From contig CANGBX010000001.1 of the NCBI GenBank assembly GCA_947452455.1, forward strand, positions 372,001 to 436,000: DNA of 64,000 bases. The letters are read 5' to 3'. The translations under genes were made by a program, and so were the position numbers. Of the stretch, positions 8,975 to 16,830 are shown in pieces. The notes under the pieces were generated by a model. That model was given only the letters and a program-made list of their open reading frames with translations. It did not search any database and was not told where the DNA came from. Every line of letters begins with the position of its first letter. Position 1 is the first letter of the stretch. This stretch comes from Beijerinckiaceae bacterium (GTDB lineage: Bacteria; Pseudomonadota; Alphaproteobacteria; Rhizobiales; Beijerinckiaceae).

Positions 8975-9429
8975 TTCACGAGCCTCAGATGTGGTGCATG
9001 GATGGCGCTTGATGTGGCGTCCTGCAGACTGTTGGTGAGCATATGGCGCGCGGCCGTCAGGCGACCCATCAGCACGGCGCGGCTGATGCCCAGCGTCTGC
9101 GCGGCTTCATCATAAGAGCAGCCTTCAACCGAAACGAGGATCAGCGCGGCGCGATGGACCACCGGCAAGTCCAGCAAAGCCGCCTCCCATGGATGCGCCT
9201 TGGCGCCGGGGGTTGGGCGGGGCAGGGCGCGGATCTGTGTCAGGCTCGTCAGTTGCGCGCGCAATTTGCGGCACAAGATCGCCTCGCTCTCGGCCGGAGG
9301 CTCGCGCAAAACGGAGTGGATGGCCCTCAGTACAAGCTCGTCTGCCCGCCCCCTAGGCGCGCCACTCAGGGCAGCGGCAAAGCGGCGAAGGCTTGGCAGA
9401 AGCACGGAAAGGCTGGGTGGGGGCGACAA
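8971..9429 (-). CDS. ECF-type RNA polymerase sigma factor
   Basis: A compact 152-residue extracytoplasmic-function sigma factor. Residues 8-45 hold a recognisable but reduced region 2 (LLPSLRRFAAALSG, then RADELVLRAIHSVL). Residues 85-135 hold a clear region 4 helix-turn-helix (DLPVVHRAALILVSVEGCSY, then ISRAVLMGRLTAARHML). The TTG start at 9429 follows an AAAGGG ribosome-binding site. It is coupled to the anti-sigma gene downstream. The shortness of the linker and region 2 makes it one of the smaller ECF factors. Confidence 0.82.
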   Translation of the reverse strand: MSPPPSLSVLLPSLRRFAAALSGAPRGRADELVLRAIHSVLREPPAESEAILCRKLRAQLTSLTQIRALPRPTPGAKAHPWEAALLDLPVVHRAALILVSVEGCSYDEAAQTLGISRAVLMGRLTAARHMLTNSLQDATSSAIHAPHLRLVK

Positions 9430-9661
9430 GAAATAACCCTTTCAAACTAAATTCCTGATCAATAGAAGCACTTTAGCAAACACTTAGCCTATTGACTAGG
9501 GGCCTGTTTGTGATTCGTTCCCGAGCGTTTTTGCCCGTTCCGGGAGGCGCAGGAGCGCTTGCCTTCGCAGCACAGCTCCCTTAAACGCGGGGTGAGTTCG
9601 AAATTGCGTCGTGCCGCTCGCGCTTGAAGCGCTTTTGGCACCCGTTTCTGTCAGGATCCGT

Positions 9662-10489
9662 ATGACCCAAGCTCCCCAAACCCCCGGCATTCTGGCCGGC
9701 AAGCGTGGCCTCGTGATGGGCGTCGCCAACAACCGATCGATTGCTTGGGGCATTGCCAAGTCCGCGCGCGATGCTGGCGCGGAACTGGCCTTCACCTTTC
9801 AGGGCGATGCGTTGGAAAAGCGCGTACGTCCACTGGCCGCGGAACTGGGCGCGCATGTCGTTGGCCATTGCGATGTCACCGATGGTGCCACGATTGATGC
9901 CGTCTTTGCCGAAGTGCAGCGCCTGTGGGGCAAGATCGACTTCGTGGTTCATTGCATCGCCTTCTCTGACAAGGACGAGCTGACGGGCCGCTATGTCGAC
10001 ACGTCGGAAGCCAATTTCAACAAGTCGCTGAACATCTCGTGCTTCTCTTTCACAGCTGTCGCGCAGCGCGCTGAAAAGCTGATGACCGATGGCGGCTCGC
10101 TGCTCACGCTGTCTTATTACGGCGCTGAAAAATGGATGCCCCATTACAATGTGATGGGTGTGGCCAAAGCGGCTCTCGAAGCCTCTGTGCGCTATCTGGC
10201 AGCAGATCTTGGCGAAAAGAACATCCGCGTGAATGCGATTTCCGCTGGCCCGATCAAGACGCTGGCGGCCTCGGGCATTGGCGACTTCCGCTATATTCTC
10301 AAGTGGAATGAATATAACGCACCGCTGCGCAGGACCGTCACGATTGAAGAAGTGGGCGATACTGCGGCCTTCTTGCTGTCCGATATGTCCAAGGGTATGA
10401 CAGGTGAAATCCTGCATGTGGATGCGGGCTATCATGTTGTTGGCATGAAAAACCCCTCCGCACCCGATATCACCGTCGGCAAGGACTGA
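9662..10489 (+). CDS. fabI: Enoyl-[acyl-carrier-protein] reductase (NADH)
   Basis: Catalyses the last reductive step of each fatty-acid elongation cycle. The 275-residue SDR-type protein has the FabI nucleotide loop GVANNRSIAWGIA at residues 20-32 and the catalytic Tyr-x6-Lys motif YNVMGVAK at 162-169, with the additional tyrosines at 152-153. ATG 9662 is preceded by AGGA and gives a normal FabI length; an upstream ATG at 9611 would add 17 unlikely residues. The next gene, a histidine phosphatase, starts 41 bp downstream and may be co-transcribed. Confidence 0.95.
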   Translation: MTQAPQTPGILAGKRGLVMGVANNRSIAWGIAKSARDAGAELAFTFQGDALEKRVRPLAAELGAHVVGHCDVTDGATIDAVFAEVQRLWGKIDFVVHCIAFSDKDELTGRYVDTSEANFNKSLNISCFSFTAVAQRAEKLMTDGGSLLTLSYYGAEKWMPHYNVMGVAKAALEASVRYLAADLGEKNIRVNAISAGPIKTLAASGIGDFRYILKWNEYNAPLRRTVTIEEVGDTAAFLLSDMSKGMTGEILHVDAGYHVVGMKNPSAPDITVGKD

Positions 10490-10530
10490 CGCGACAGGGC
10501 GCGGCTTACGAAACGGTCTGACGCGCGCCC

Positions 10531-11136
10531 ATGCTCTTCGAACTGCCCCATCGCCTGATCTTTCTGCGCCACGGTGAAACCGACTGGAATGCGGAGGGTC
10601 GTTTGCAGGGCCGCCACGACATTCCGCTTAATCCCAAAGGTCTCGCGCAATCTGAACAGGCGGGACGAACTGTCGGGCGTATCCTCGGGCGCACGCCCGA
10701 AGCGCTCGCGGCTTATGATTTCGTCTCCTCGCCCATGTCACGTGCGCGCCGCACGATGGAGCTGGCGCGTGGCGCTTTGATGCTCGATCCCTTCGCCTAT
10801 CGCCTCGATGAGGCTCTGGTCGAAATCACCTTCGGCCAATGGGAAGGCCTGACTTGGCCCGAGGTGCAGCAGCGTGACCCCGAGGGCGCGAAGGCGCGCG
10901 AAGCAGACAAATGGCACATGCAGCCGCCCGACGGCGAAAGCTATGCCATGTGCGCCGAGCGTCTGCAGCCGTGGCTCGCCTCAATCACACGCGATACGAT
11001 TACTGTCGCCCATGGCGGTGTGGCGCGCTGCCTTTTGCATGTGCTGAGCAATGTGCCTACAGAACGAGCGCCTGTTTGCGATATTTGGCAGGGGCGGGTG
11101 CTTGTTTTTGAGGCGGGCGCCTATCGCTGGATTTGA
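10531..11136 (+). CDS. Histidine phosphatase family protein (phosphoglycerate-mutase-like)
   Basis: A 201-residue member of the histidine phosphatase superfamily. The catalytic RHGE lies at residues 13-16 (FLRHGETDWN), followed by GRLQGRHDIPLN, the acidic residue in LVEITFGQWEG, and the second catalytic histidine in VAHGGVARC near residue 160. The sequence fits the GpmB/CobC-type phosphatases rather than a true cofactor-dependent glycolytic mutase, but the substrate is not evident. It lies just downstream of fabI on the same strand and is followed by a terminator-like hairpin. Confidence 0.88.
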   Translation: MLFELPHRLIFLRHGETDWNAEGRLQGRHDIPLNPKGLAQSEQAGRTVGRILGRTPEALAAYDFVSSPMSRARRTMELARGALMLDPFAYRLDEALVEITFGQWEGLTWPEVQQRDPEGAKAREADKWHMQPPDGESYAMCAERLQPWLASITRDTITVAHGGVARCLLHVLSNVPTERAPVCDIWQGRVLVFEAGAYRWI

Positions 11137-11212
11137 GGGGTAAACCCCTCTGACATCGTGCTATTCAGCTGCCATTCAGTCGCTTTCTGTTTTATCTTTC
11201 TGTGGGCTTACC

Positions 11213-11237
11213 CCAAGCCAGATTCGGGGTGGCTTGG
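11213..11237 (+). terminator. Hairpin between the phosphatase gene and the NRPS-like gene
   Basis: The arms ccaagcca (11213-11220) and tggcttgg (11230-11237) are an exact 8-bp inverted repeat with a 9-base loop, followed by ctttgcgtttt. It may be a weak terminator for the upstream phosphatase gene or part of the leader of the synthetase. Confidence 0.45.
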
Positions 11238-11250
11238 CTTTGCGTTTTCA

Positions 11251-11322
11251 AAAGGAGGGATTGCGACTGACCTGATGACGGGCGGAAACCGCCCGCGAAC
11301 TGCTGCGTCAGCCCTTCTTTGA
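11251..11322 (+). promoter_or_regulatory. Leader of the NRPS-like gene: strong SD, 15-codon ORF and GC hairpin
   Basis: A near-perfect Shine-Dalgarno sequence (aaaggaggga, 11251-11260) precedes an ATG at 11275 that opens a 15-codon ORF ending with TGA at 11320-11322, one base before the synthetase ATG at 11324. Inside it, cgggcgg (11279-11285) and ccgcccg (11289-11295) form a 7-bp stem with an aaa loop. The synthetase ATG has no clear SD of its own, so coupling to this mini-ORF is plausible. Its expression is not demonstrated. Confidence 0.5.
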
Positions 11323-11323
11323 C

Positions 11324-14300
11324 ATGACCCACGACCGCCCCGACGCGCCCATTGATGAACCGGCTCTTGCGCTTGCTGTGATGCATGGCGCGCAGCGCGA
11401 TGATTTTCTGCGCGACGAATTGCTGGCCGAGATTTTTGTCGCCTCCGCAAAACGCACGCCCGATGCGGAGTGCCATATCGTTGAAGGGCATCAGTTCACT
11501 TATGCGGAAGTGGATCGCGCCGCGACGTCTGTCGCTCGTGGTCTGTTGCGTCGTGGCATTCGCCCTGGCGATGTGGTGGGCCTATGGATGCCGCGCGGCA
11601 CAGATCTGCTCGTCTCACAAATTGCCATCACCAAGACGGGCGCTGCTTGGTTGCCCTTTGATGCCGATGCGCCGCCTGAGCGCATTGCGGTGTGTCTTGC
11701 CGATGCAGGCGCGAAGCTTCTTCTCGCGGATGAGTTTCATGCGGGCGATCTGACGCTCAACATGCCGTGCCCGATTGTCGGCGCGCAAGATCTCGATGAT
11801 ACGGAAGATGCATCCGAGGTTGATGCGCGCGCATTGGGTGCGCGGCCTGATATGCCGGCCTATCTGATTTACACATCAGGCTCGACGGGCACGCCCAAAG
11901 GCATTGTGATTTCCCATCACAACATTTGCCATTATCTGCGCTCGGCCAACGAGCTGTATGGCATTCGCGCCGATGATGTGGTTTTTCAAGGCGCGTCCGT
12001 TGCCTTCGATCTGTCGATGGAAGAAATCTGGATTCCCTATCTCGTCGGCGCCTCGCTCTTTGTCGCCACGCCCAAGATCATGGGCGAGACAGATGCGCTC
12101 CCTGCTTTGATGGATGAAGTCGGCATTACCGTGCTCGACACAGTGCCGACATTGCTCGCCATGTTGGCGCGCGATGTGGCATCCATCCGTCTCATTCTTC
12201 TGGGCGGCGAAGCCTGCCCGCCGTCTGTGCCACAACGCTGGGCGCGGCCGGGCCGCAAAATCTTCAACACTTATGGCCCCACCGAAGCCACTGTGGTGGC
12301 AACCGCGACGCAAGTGCGCCCCGGTGAGCCGATTACCATCGGCAAGCCGATTGCCAATTACTCCTGCTATATCGTCGATGATGCGCTCAATCTGGTGGGG
12401 CGCGGTGTGGAAGGTGAATTGCTGATCGGCGGACCGGGCGTCGCCAAGGGCTATCTCAATCGTGCGCCGCTGACGGCTGAAAAATTCATCGTCAATCCAT
12501 TTGCCAGCGATGGCCGCGACCCCGTGCTCTATCGCTCAGGCGATGCGGTGGTGATGGAAGCCAATGGCGACATTTCTTTCCGTGGTCGCATCGATGATCA
12601 GGTAAAAATCCGCGGCTTCCGTGTCGAGCTCGGCGAGATTGAAGCCAAGCTCACCGATATTCCGGGCATTGTGCACGCAGCTGTTGTTGTGCGCCGCGAG
12701 TACGAGGTCGATGAACTCGTCGCCTTCCTTGTTGCCGATAAAGCCGCGCAGGTGACAATTGATCCGCGCAATCTGCGCACGATCTTGCGTGAGCGTCTTC
12801 CCGCTTACATGGTGCCGGCGCGTTTTGAAGAACTTGATGAGCTGCCGCGCCTGTCATCGGGCAAGATCAACCGCAATCATCTGAAGCAGATCGATTTGCA
12901 AAGCGTTGCGAACACGGAAGAGCAGGAAGACCCGCGCACGCCCACCGAAGCCAAATTGCTGGACGCAGCCAAAGCCGTGCTGCCGCCACAGGCCATTCCT
13001 TTTGACGCAGATTTCTTCACCGATCTCGGTGGCCATTCGCTGTTGGCCGCGCGTTTTGTCTCGCTCGTGCGCCAAAATGCCGGAATTGAAGGTATTACGC
13101 TGCAAGATATTTACGACACGCGCAATCTGCGTGCCTTGGGCGAATTGCTCGATACAAAATTTGCCCATGTTGCCAAGGCGCGCGATTTGTCTTTCGAGCC
13201 GCCGCCCTTCATGCGCCGTTTTCTCTGCGGCTTGGCGCAGGCGATTGTCTTGCCCTTCATCATTGCCTTGATGACGGCGCAATGGCTTGGCGTGTTTATC
13301 TCTTACATGCTGCTCACAAGCCCCGATGCGAGCATTTTCTCAGAAATCATCTCGCTCTTTGGCGTTTATGTCTGCATCACCATTTTCACCATTGCATTTG
13401 CCATTGTCGGCAAATGGCTGATTTTGGGCCGCACGAAACCGGGGCGCTATCCGCTCTGGGGTGTCTATTATTTCCGCTGGTGGCTGGCGCAGCGTCTGAT
13501 TGGCCTAACCCATCTCAAATGGTTCCAAGCCTCACCCTTGATGCGCATCTATCTGCGCGCCATCGGTGCGCAAGTCGGCGAAGATGCGATCATCAGCGAT
13601 TTTGATTCCGGTGCGATTGATCTCATCACCTTTGGCGAAGGCTCTTGTGTTGGTGGCAAGACCGAGATCACCAATGCGCGCGTGGTCGGTAATGAATTGA
13701 TCATCGAGACGGTTTTTATCGGCAAAGATGCTTATGTCGGTTCGTCTTGCGTGATTGAAGGCGGTGTGCGGCTGGGCCATGGCGCGGAGATCAAAGATCT
13801 GACCGCGGTGCCGGCGGGTACGCATATTCCCGACTTTGAAGTGTGGGATGGTAGCCCCGCGCGCAAAGTCGGCATGAATGATCCCTCCGTCATGGATGAG
13901 TTTCCGCAGACGACGGTGTTGCGCCGCGCCTTGCAGACCTTCTGCTATACGGTTGCCATGCTGGCGATCCCGCCGATCGGCATGCTGCCGATTTTTCCGG
14001 CTTTCTGGGTGTTCAACACACTCGACGAATTTGTCGGCATCGCCTCTTTTGATCGCGTTCTCTATATGGCGATGATCCCGATCCTGGCTTGGCCGACGGC
14101 CTTTGCCATGGTGCTGGTGACGGTGGCTTTCATTGCCTGTGTGCGCTGGATTGTTTTGCCGCGTGTGAAAGAAGGCCGCTATTCGGTTCACAGCTGGTTT
14201 TATTTCCGCATGTGGGTCGTGGCGCTGGCAACCGAGATCACGCTGGAAACACTGACCTCGCTCTTTGCCACCATTTACATGCGCGCTTGGTATCGCCTGA

Positions 14301-15361
14301 TGGGCGCCAAGATCGGCAAGGGCGCAGAGATCTCGACCAATCTGGCGGGGCGCTTCGATCTCATCGAGATCGGCGAGAAGAATTTTATCGCTGATGAAGT
14401 CATGCTGGGTGATGAAGATATTCGCCGCGGCTGGATGGTGCTCAAAAAGGTGAAGACCGGCGCCAATGTTTTTGTCGGCAATGATGCGGTTGTGCCGCCG
14501 GGCTCCATCATTCCCAAAGGCGCGCTGATCGGCATCAAATCCAAGCCGCCGGAAAATCATCTGATTGCGCCCAATGACACATGGTTTGGATCCCCGCCAA
14601 TCAAATTGCCTGTGCGCCAGAAGTTCGATGCTCTGTCGGAAAACTGGACCTACGAGCCGCCGCTCTGGAAGAAATTTGCGCGCGCTGTCTTCGAAGCCGT
14701 GCATGTGTCGCTGTCGACCATGCTGTTCATCACCTTCGGCACTTGGGCGGTGGAATGGTTTGGCGCTGATTTGCTGGCGGGCGAATGGGGTTCGCTCGCG
14801 CTTAATTTCATGATTGCCTCGACCTTCATTTCTGTCGCGGTGACTTTGGTGGTCGTGGCTTTCAAATGGTTGACCATGGGCCGCTATGAACCTGTCGTCA
14901 TGCCCATGTGGTCATGGTGGGCCATGCGCACAGAAGCGGTGGCGGTTCTTTATTGGGGCCTTGCCGGCAAAGTGCTGATCGAACATTTGCGCGGCACGCC
15001 CTTCTTGCCGATGGTCTTGCGCCTCTTTGGCACGAAGATGGGCAAGGGCGTTTACATGAACATGACCGACATCACAGAATTTGATTGCGTGACGGTTGGC
15101 GATTTCGTGGCGCTCAATGGCAGCTGCGCTCTGCAGACGCATCTCTATGAAGACCGCGTGATGAAGGTCGGGCGCATTCAGGTCGGCAATGGCGTGACGG
15201 TGGGTGCCAATGCCACGGTGCTTTATGATACGCACATCGGCGATTTCGCCCGTCTGGGCCCGCTGACCATTGTGATGAAGGGCGAGCACATCCCGCCCCA
15301 CACGGAATGGATTGGTTCTCCGGCTGTGCCGGCGGTGGCTGTGGAATTGTCCGGAAGATAA
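11324..15361 (+). CDS. Pls/PosA-type membrane non-ribosomal peptide synthetase
   Basis: A 1345-residue single-module synthetase. Residues 35-540 are an adenylation domain: A3 (YTSGSTGTPKG) near 182, A4 FDLSMEE with Asp229, A5 YGPTE, A8 DDQVKIRGFRVELGEIE near 425, and the catalytic Lys514 in SSGKINR. Residues 545-620 are a carrier domain with the phosphopantetheine Ser572 (LGGHSLL). There is no condensation or thioesterase domain. Instead, three repeated units follow, each a pair of membrane helices and a left-handed beta-helix domain (roughly 630-830, 866-1083 and 1123-1339). This is the layout of epsilon-poly-L-lysine synthetase and the related poly-ornithine and poly-diaminobutyrate enzymes, in which the C-terminal membrane region joins aminoacyl units into a homopolymer (family knowledge). 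By hand alignment the specificity code is D-L-E-D-I-L-T-V-V-K, whose two extra acidic residues suggest a basic amino acid. No export, hydrolase or immunity gene is adjacent. Confidence 0.87.
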   Translation: MTHDRPDAPIDEPALALAVMHGAQRDDFLRDELLAEIFVASAKRTPDAECHIVEGHQFTYAEVDRAATSVARGLLRRGIRPGDVVGLWMPRGTDLLVSQIAITKTGAAWLPFDADAPPERIAVCLADAGAKLLLADEFHAGDLTLNMPCPIVGAQDLDDTEDASEVDARALGARPDMPAYLIYTSGSTGTPKGIVISHHNICHYLRSANELYGIRADDVVFQGASVAFDLSMEEIWIPYLVGASLFVATPKIMGETDALPALMDEVGITVLDTVPTLLAMLARDVASIRLILLGGEACPPSVPQRWARPGRKIFNTYGPTEATVVATATQVRPGEPITIGKPIANYSCYIVDDALNLVGRGVEGELLIGGPGVAKGYLNRAPLTAEKFIVNPFASDGRDPVLYRSGDAVVMEANGDISFRGRIDDQVKIRGFRVELGEIEAKLTDIPGIVHAAVVVRREYEVDELVAFLVADKAAQVTIDPRNLRTILRERLPAYMVPARFEELDELPRLSSGKINRNHLKQIDLQSVANTEEQEDPRTPTEAKLLDAAKAVLPPQAIPFDADFFTDLGGHSLLAARFVSLVRQNAGIEGITLQDIYDTRNLRALGELLDTKFAHVAKARDLSFEPPPFMRRFLCGLAQAIVLPFIIALMTAQWLGVFISYMLLTSPDASIFSEIISLFGVYVCITIFTIAFAIVGKWLILGRTKPGRYPLWGVYYFRWWLAQRLIGLTHLKWFQASPLMRIYLRAIGAQVGEDAIISDFDSGAIDLITFGEGSCVGGKTEITNARVVGNELIIETVFIGKDAYVGSSCVIEGGVRLGHGAEIKDLTAVPAGTHIPDFEVWDGSPARKVGMNDPSVMDEFPQTTVLRRALQTFCYTVAMLAIPPIGMLPIFPAFWVFNTLDEFVGIASFDRVLYMAMIPILAWPTAFAMVLVTVAFIACVRWIVLPRVKEGRYSVHSWFYFRMWVVALATEITLETLTSLFATIYMRAWYRLMGAKIGKGAEISTNLAGRFDLIEIGEKNFIADEVMLGDEDIRRGWMVLKKVKTGANVFVGNDAVVPPGSIIPKGALIGIKSKPPENHLIAPNDTWFGSPPIKLPVRQKFDALSENWTYEPPLWKKFARAVFEAVHVSLSTMLFITFGTWAVEWFGADLLAGEWGSLALNFMIASTFISVAVTLVVVAFKWLTMGRYEPVVMPMWSWWAMRTEAVAVLYWGLAGKVLIEHLRGTPFLPMVLRLFGTKMGKGVYMNMTDITEFDCVTVGDFVALNGSCALQTHLYEDRVMKVGRIQVGNGVTVGANATVLYDTHIGDFARLGPLTIVMKGEHIPPHTEWIGSPAVPAVAVELSGR

Positions 15362-15363
15362 TC

Positions 15364-15449
15364 CGTCATTGCGAGGAGCCGCAGGTGACGAAGCAATCCA
15401 GAGGCTGCACGTAGGGCCTCTGGATTGCTTCGCTTCGCTCGCAATGACG
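15364..15449. repeat. Palindromic intergenic repeat
   Basis: Full-length copy with termini cgtcattgcgagg and ctcgcaatgacg, placed between the NRPS-like gene and aroC. The inner arms aatccagagg and cctctggatt are perfectly complementary. Confidence 0.9.
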
Positions 15450-15503
15450 GTGAAAATACGGGGCGGCATTGCCAAGAGCCGTCATTGCTTTTAGAAAAGC
15501 CCC

Positions 15504-16616
15504 ATGTCGCACAACACCTTTGGCCACCTTTTCCGCGTTACCACTTATGGCGAGAGCCATGGGCCTGCGATCGGCTGCATTGTCGATGGCGTGCCCCCGC
15601 GCGTGCCGTTGACGCCGGAAGATATGCAGGTCTGGCTCGACAAGCGCCGTCCCGGACAGTCGCGTTTCACCACGCAGCGTCAGGAGCCTGATCAGGTGAA
15701 AATTCTCTCCGGTGTCATGGATGATGGCACGGGGCAGATGGTGACAACCGGCACATCGATTGGCTTGCAGATCGACAATGTCGATCAGCGCTCGAAAGAT
15801 TATGGCGAGATCTCCAAGTCTTATCGTCCCGGTCATGCCGATTACACGTATGATGCGAAATACGGCATCCGCGATTATCGCGGAGGAGGTCGCTCATCGG
15901 CGCGCGAAACCGCGATGCGTGTCGCGGCAGGTGGTATTGCGCGCAAAATTCTTTCCGGTGTGACGATCCGTGGCGCGCTCGTGCAAATGGGCCCGCACAA
16001 GATTGATCGTTCGCGCTTCGACTGGAACGAAGTGAACAATAATCCTTTCTTCTGTCCGGATGCGAAAGCGGCCAGCGATTGGGAAGCCTATCTCGATGGC
16101 GTGCGCAAAGCAGGCTCATCTTGTGGTGCTGTGATTGAACTTGTTGCCGAAGGCGTGCCGGCCGGATGGGGCGCGCCCATTTACGGCAAGCTCGATGCAG
16201 AGCTCGCCTCCGCGCTGATGTCGATCAATGCCGTGAAGGGCGTCGAGATTGGCGATGGCATGGCATCGGCTGCATTGAGTGGCGAAGACAATGCGGATGA
16301 AATGCGCATGGGTGCCGATGGCAGACCTGTGTTTTTGTCCAATCATTCCGGCGGCATACTGGGTGGCATTTCGACAGGTCAGCCGATTGTCGCGCGCTTT
16401 GCTGTGAAGCCGACGTCGTCCATTCTGACGCCGCGTCTGTCGGTTGACCGCACGGGCCAAGAAGTGGAATTGCGCACCAAGGGTCGGCATGATCCATGTG
16501 TGGGAATTCGCGGCGTGCCGGTCGGCGAAGCGATGTTGGCGATTGTTCTGGCCGATGCCATGCTGCGTCATCACGGCCAAGTGCTCGCACCGCGCGCTTG
16601 GCCTTTTGATCAATAA
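15504..16616 (+). CDS. aroC: Chorismate synthase
   Basis: Converts 5-enolpyruvylshikimate-3-phosphate to chorismate, the last common step toward aromatic amino acids; requires reduced FMN. The 370-residue protein has the family signatures GESHGPAIG at residues 12-20, [14 protein letters not shown] and [13 protein letters not shown] around 109-135, and the C-terminal [15 protein letters not shown]. Length and start are normal. It is flanked on both sides by palindromic repeats, so it looks like a single-gene unit. Confidence 0.97.
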   Translation: MSHNTFGHLFRVTTYGESHGPAIGCIVDGVPPRVPLTPEDMQVWLDKRRPGQSRFTTQRQEPDQVKILSGVMDDGTGQMVTTGTSIGLQIDNVDQRSKDYGEISKSYRPGHADYTYDAKYGIRDYRGGGRSSARETAMRVAAGGIARKILSGVTIRGALVQMGPHKIDRSRFDWNEVNNNPFFCPDAKAASDWEAYLDGVRKAGSSCGAVIELVAEGVPAGWGAPIYGKLDAELASALMSINAVKGVEIGDGMASAALSGEDNADEMRMGADGRPVFLSNHSGGILGGISTGQPIVARFAVKPTSSILTPRLSVDRTGQEVELRTKGRHDPCVGIRGVPVGEAMLAIVLADAMLRHHGQVLAPRAWPFDQ

Positions 16617-16620
16617 CAGC

Positions 16621-16707
16621 CGTTATTGCGGGCGTAAGCAAAGCAAACCAGAATTTACGCGTGAGGCCACTGGTTTGCCGCGTCGCCTACGGCTCCTCGC
16701 AATGACG
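16621..16707. repeat. Palindromic intergenic repeat behind aroC
   Basis: A somewhat diverged copy (cgttattgcgggcg at the left end, ctcctcgcaatgacg at the right) starting 4 bp after the aroC stop codon. Confidence 0.8.
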
Positions 16708-16731
16708 GGTTGAAAGACGTCGCCTTTCCGC

Positions 16732-16820
16732 CGTCATTGCGAGCGCAAGCGAAGCAAACCAGAAGGCCTCATGCGATGCTTGTCGTTCGCTGCGTTACGT
16801 CTGCGGCTCCGCGCAATGAT
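16732..16820. repeat. Palindromic intergenic repeat, second copy behind aroC
   Basis: Starts cgtcattgcgagcgc and ends gcgcaatgatgg. The right half is degraded, with an extra segment (cgttcgctgcgttacgt) inside. Together with the previous copy it fills the gap between convergent genes. Confidence 0.75.
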
Positions 16821-16830
16821 GGATGAAAAT

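Noticed and set aside
11137-11323. Possible riboswitch upstream of the NRPS-like gene
   Set aside because: I see hairpins but no match to the conserved core of a known riboswitch class, so only the leader ORF and stems are reported.
13532-14704. A 390-codon minus-strand frame inside the NRPS-like gene
   Set aside because: It is antisense to the membrane/beta-helix region; its His/Arg-rich composition is typical of the reverse strand of a GC-rich gene.
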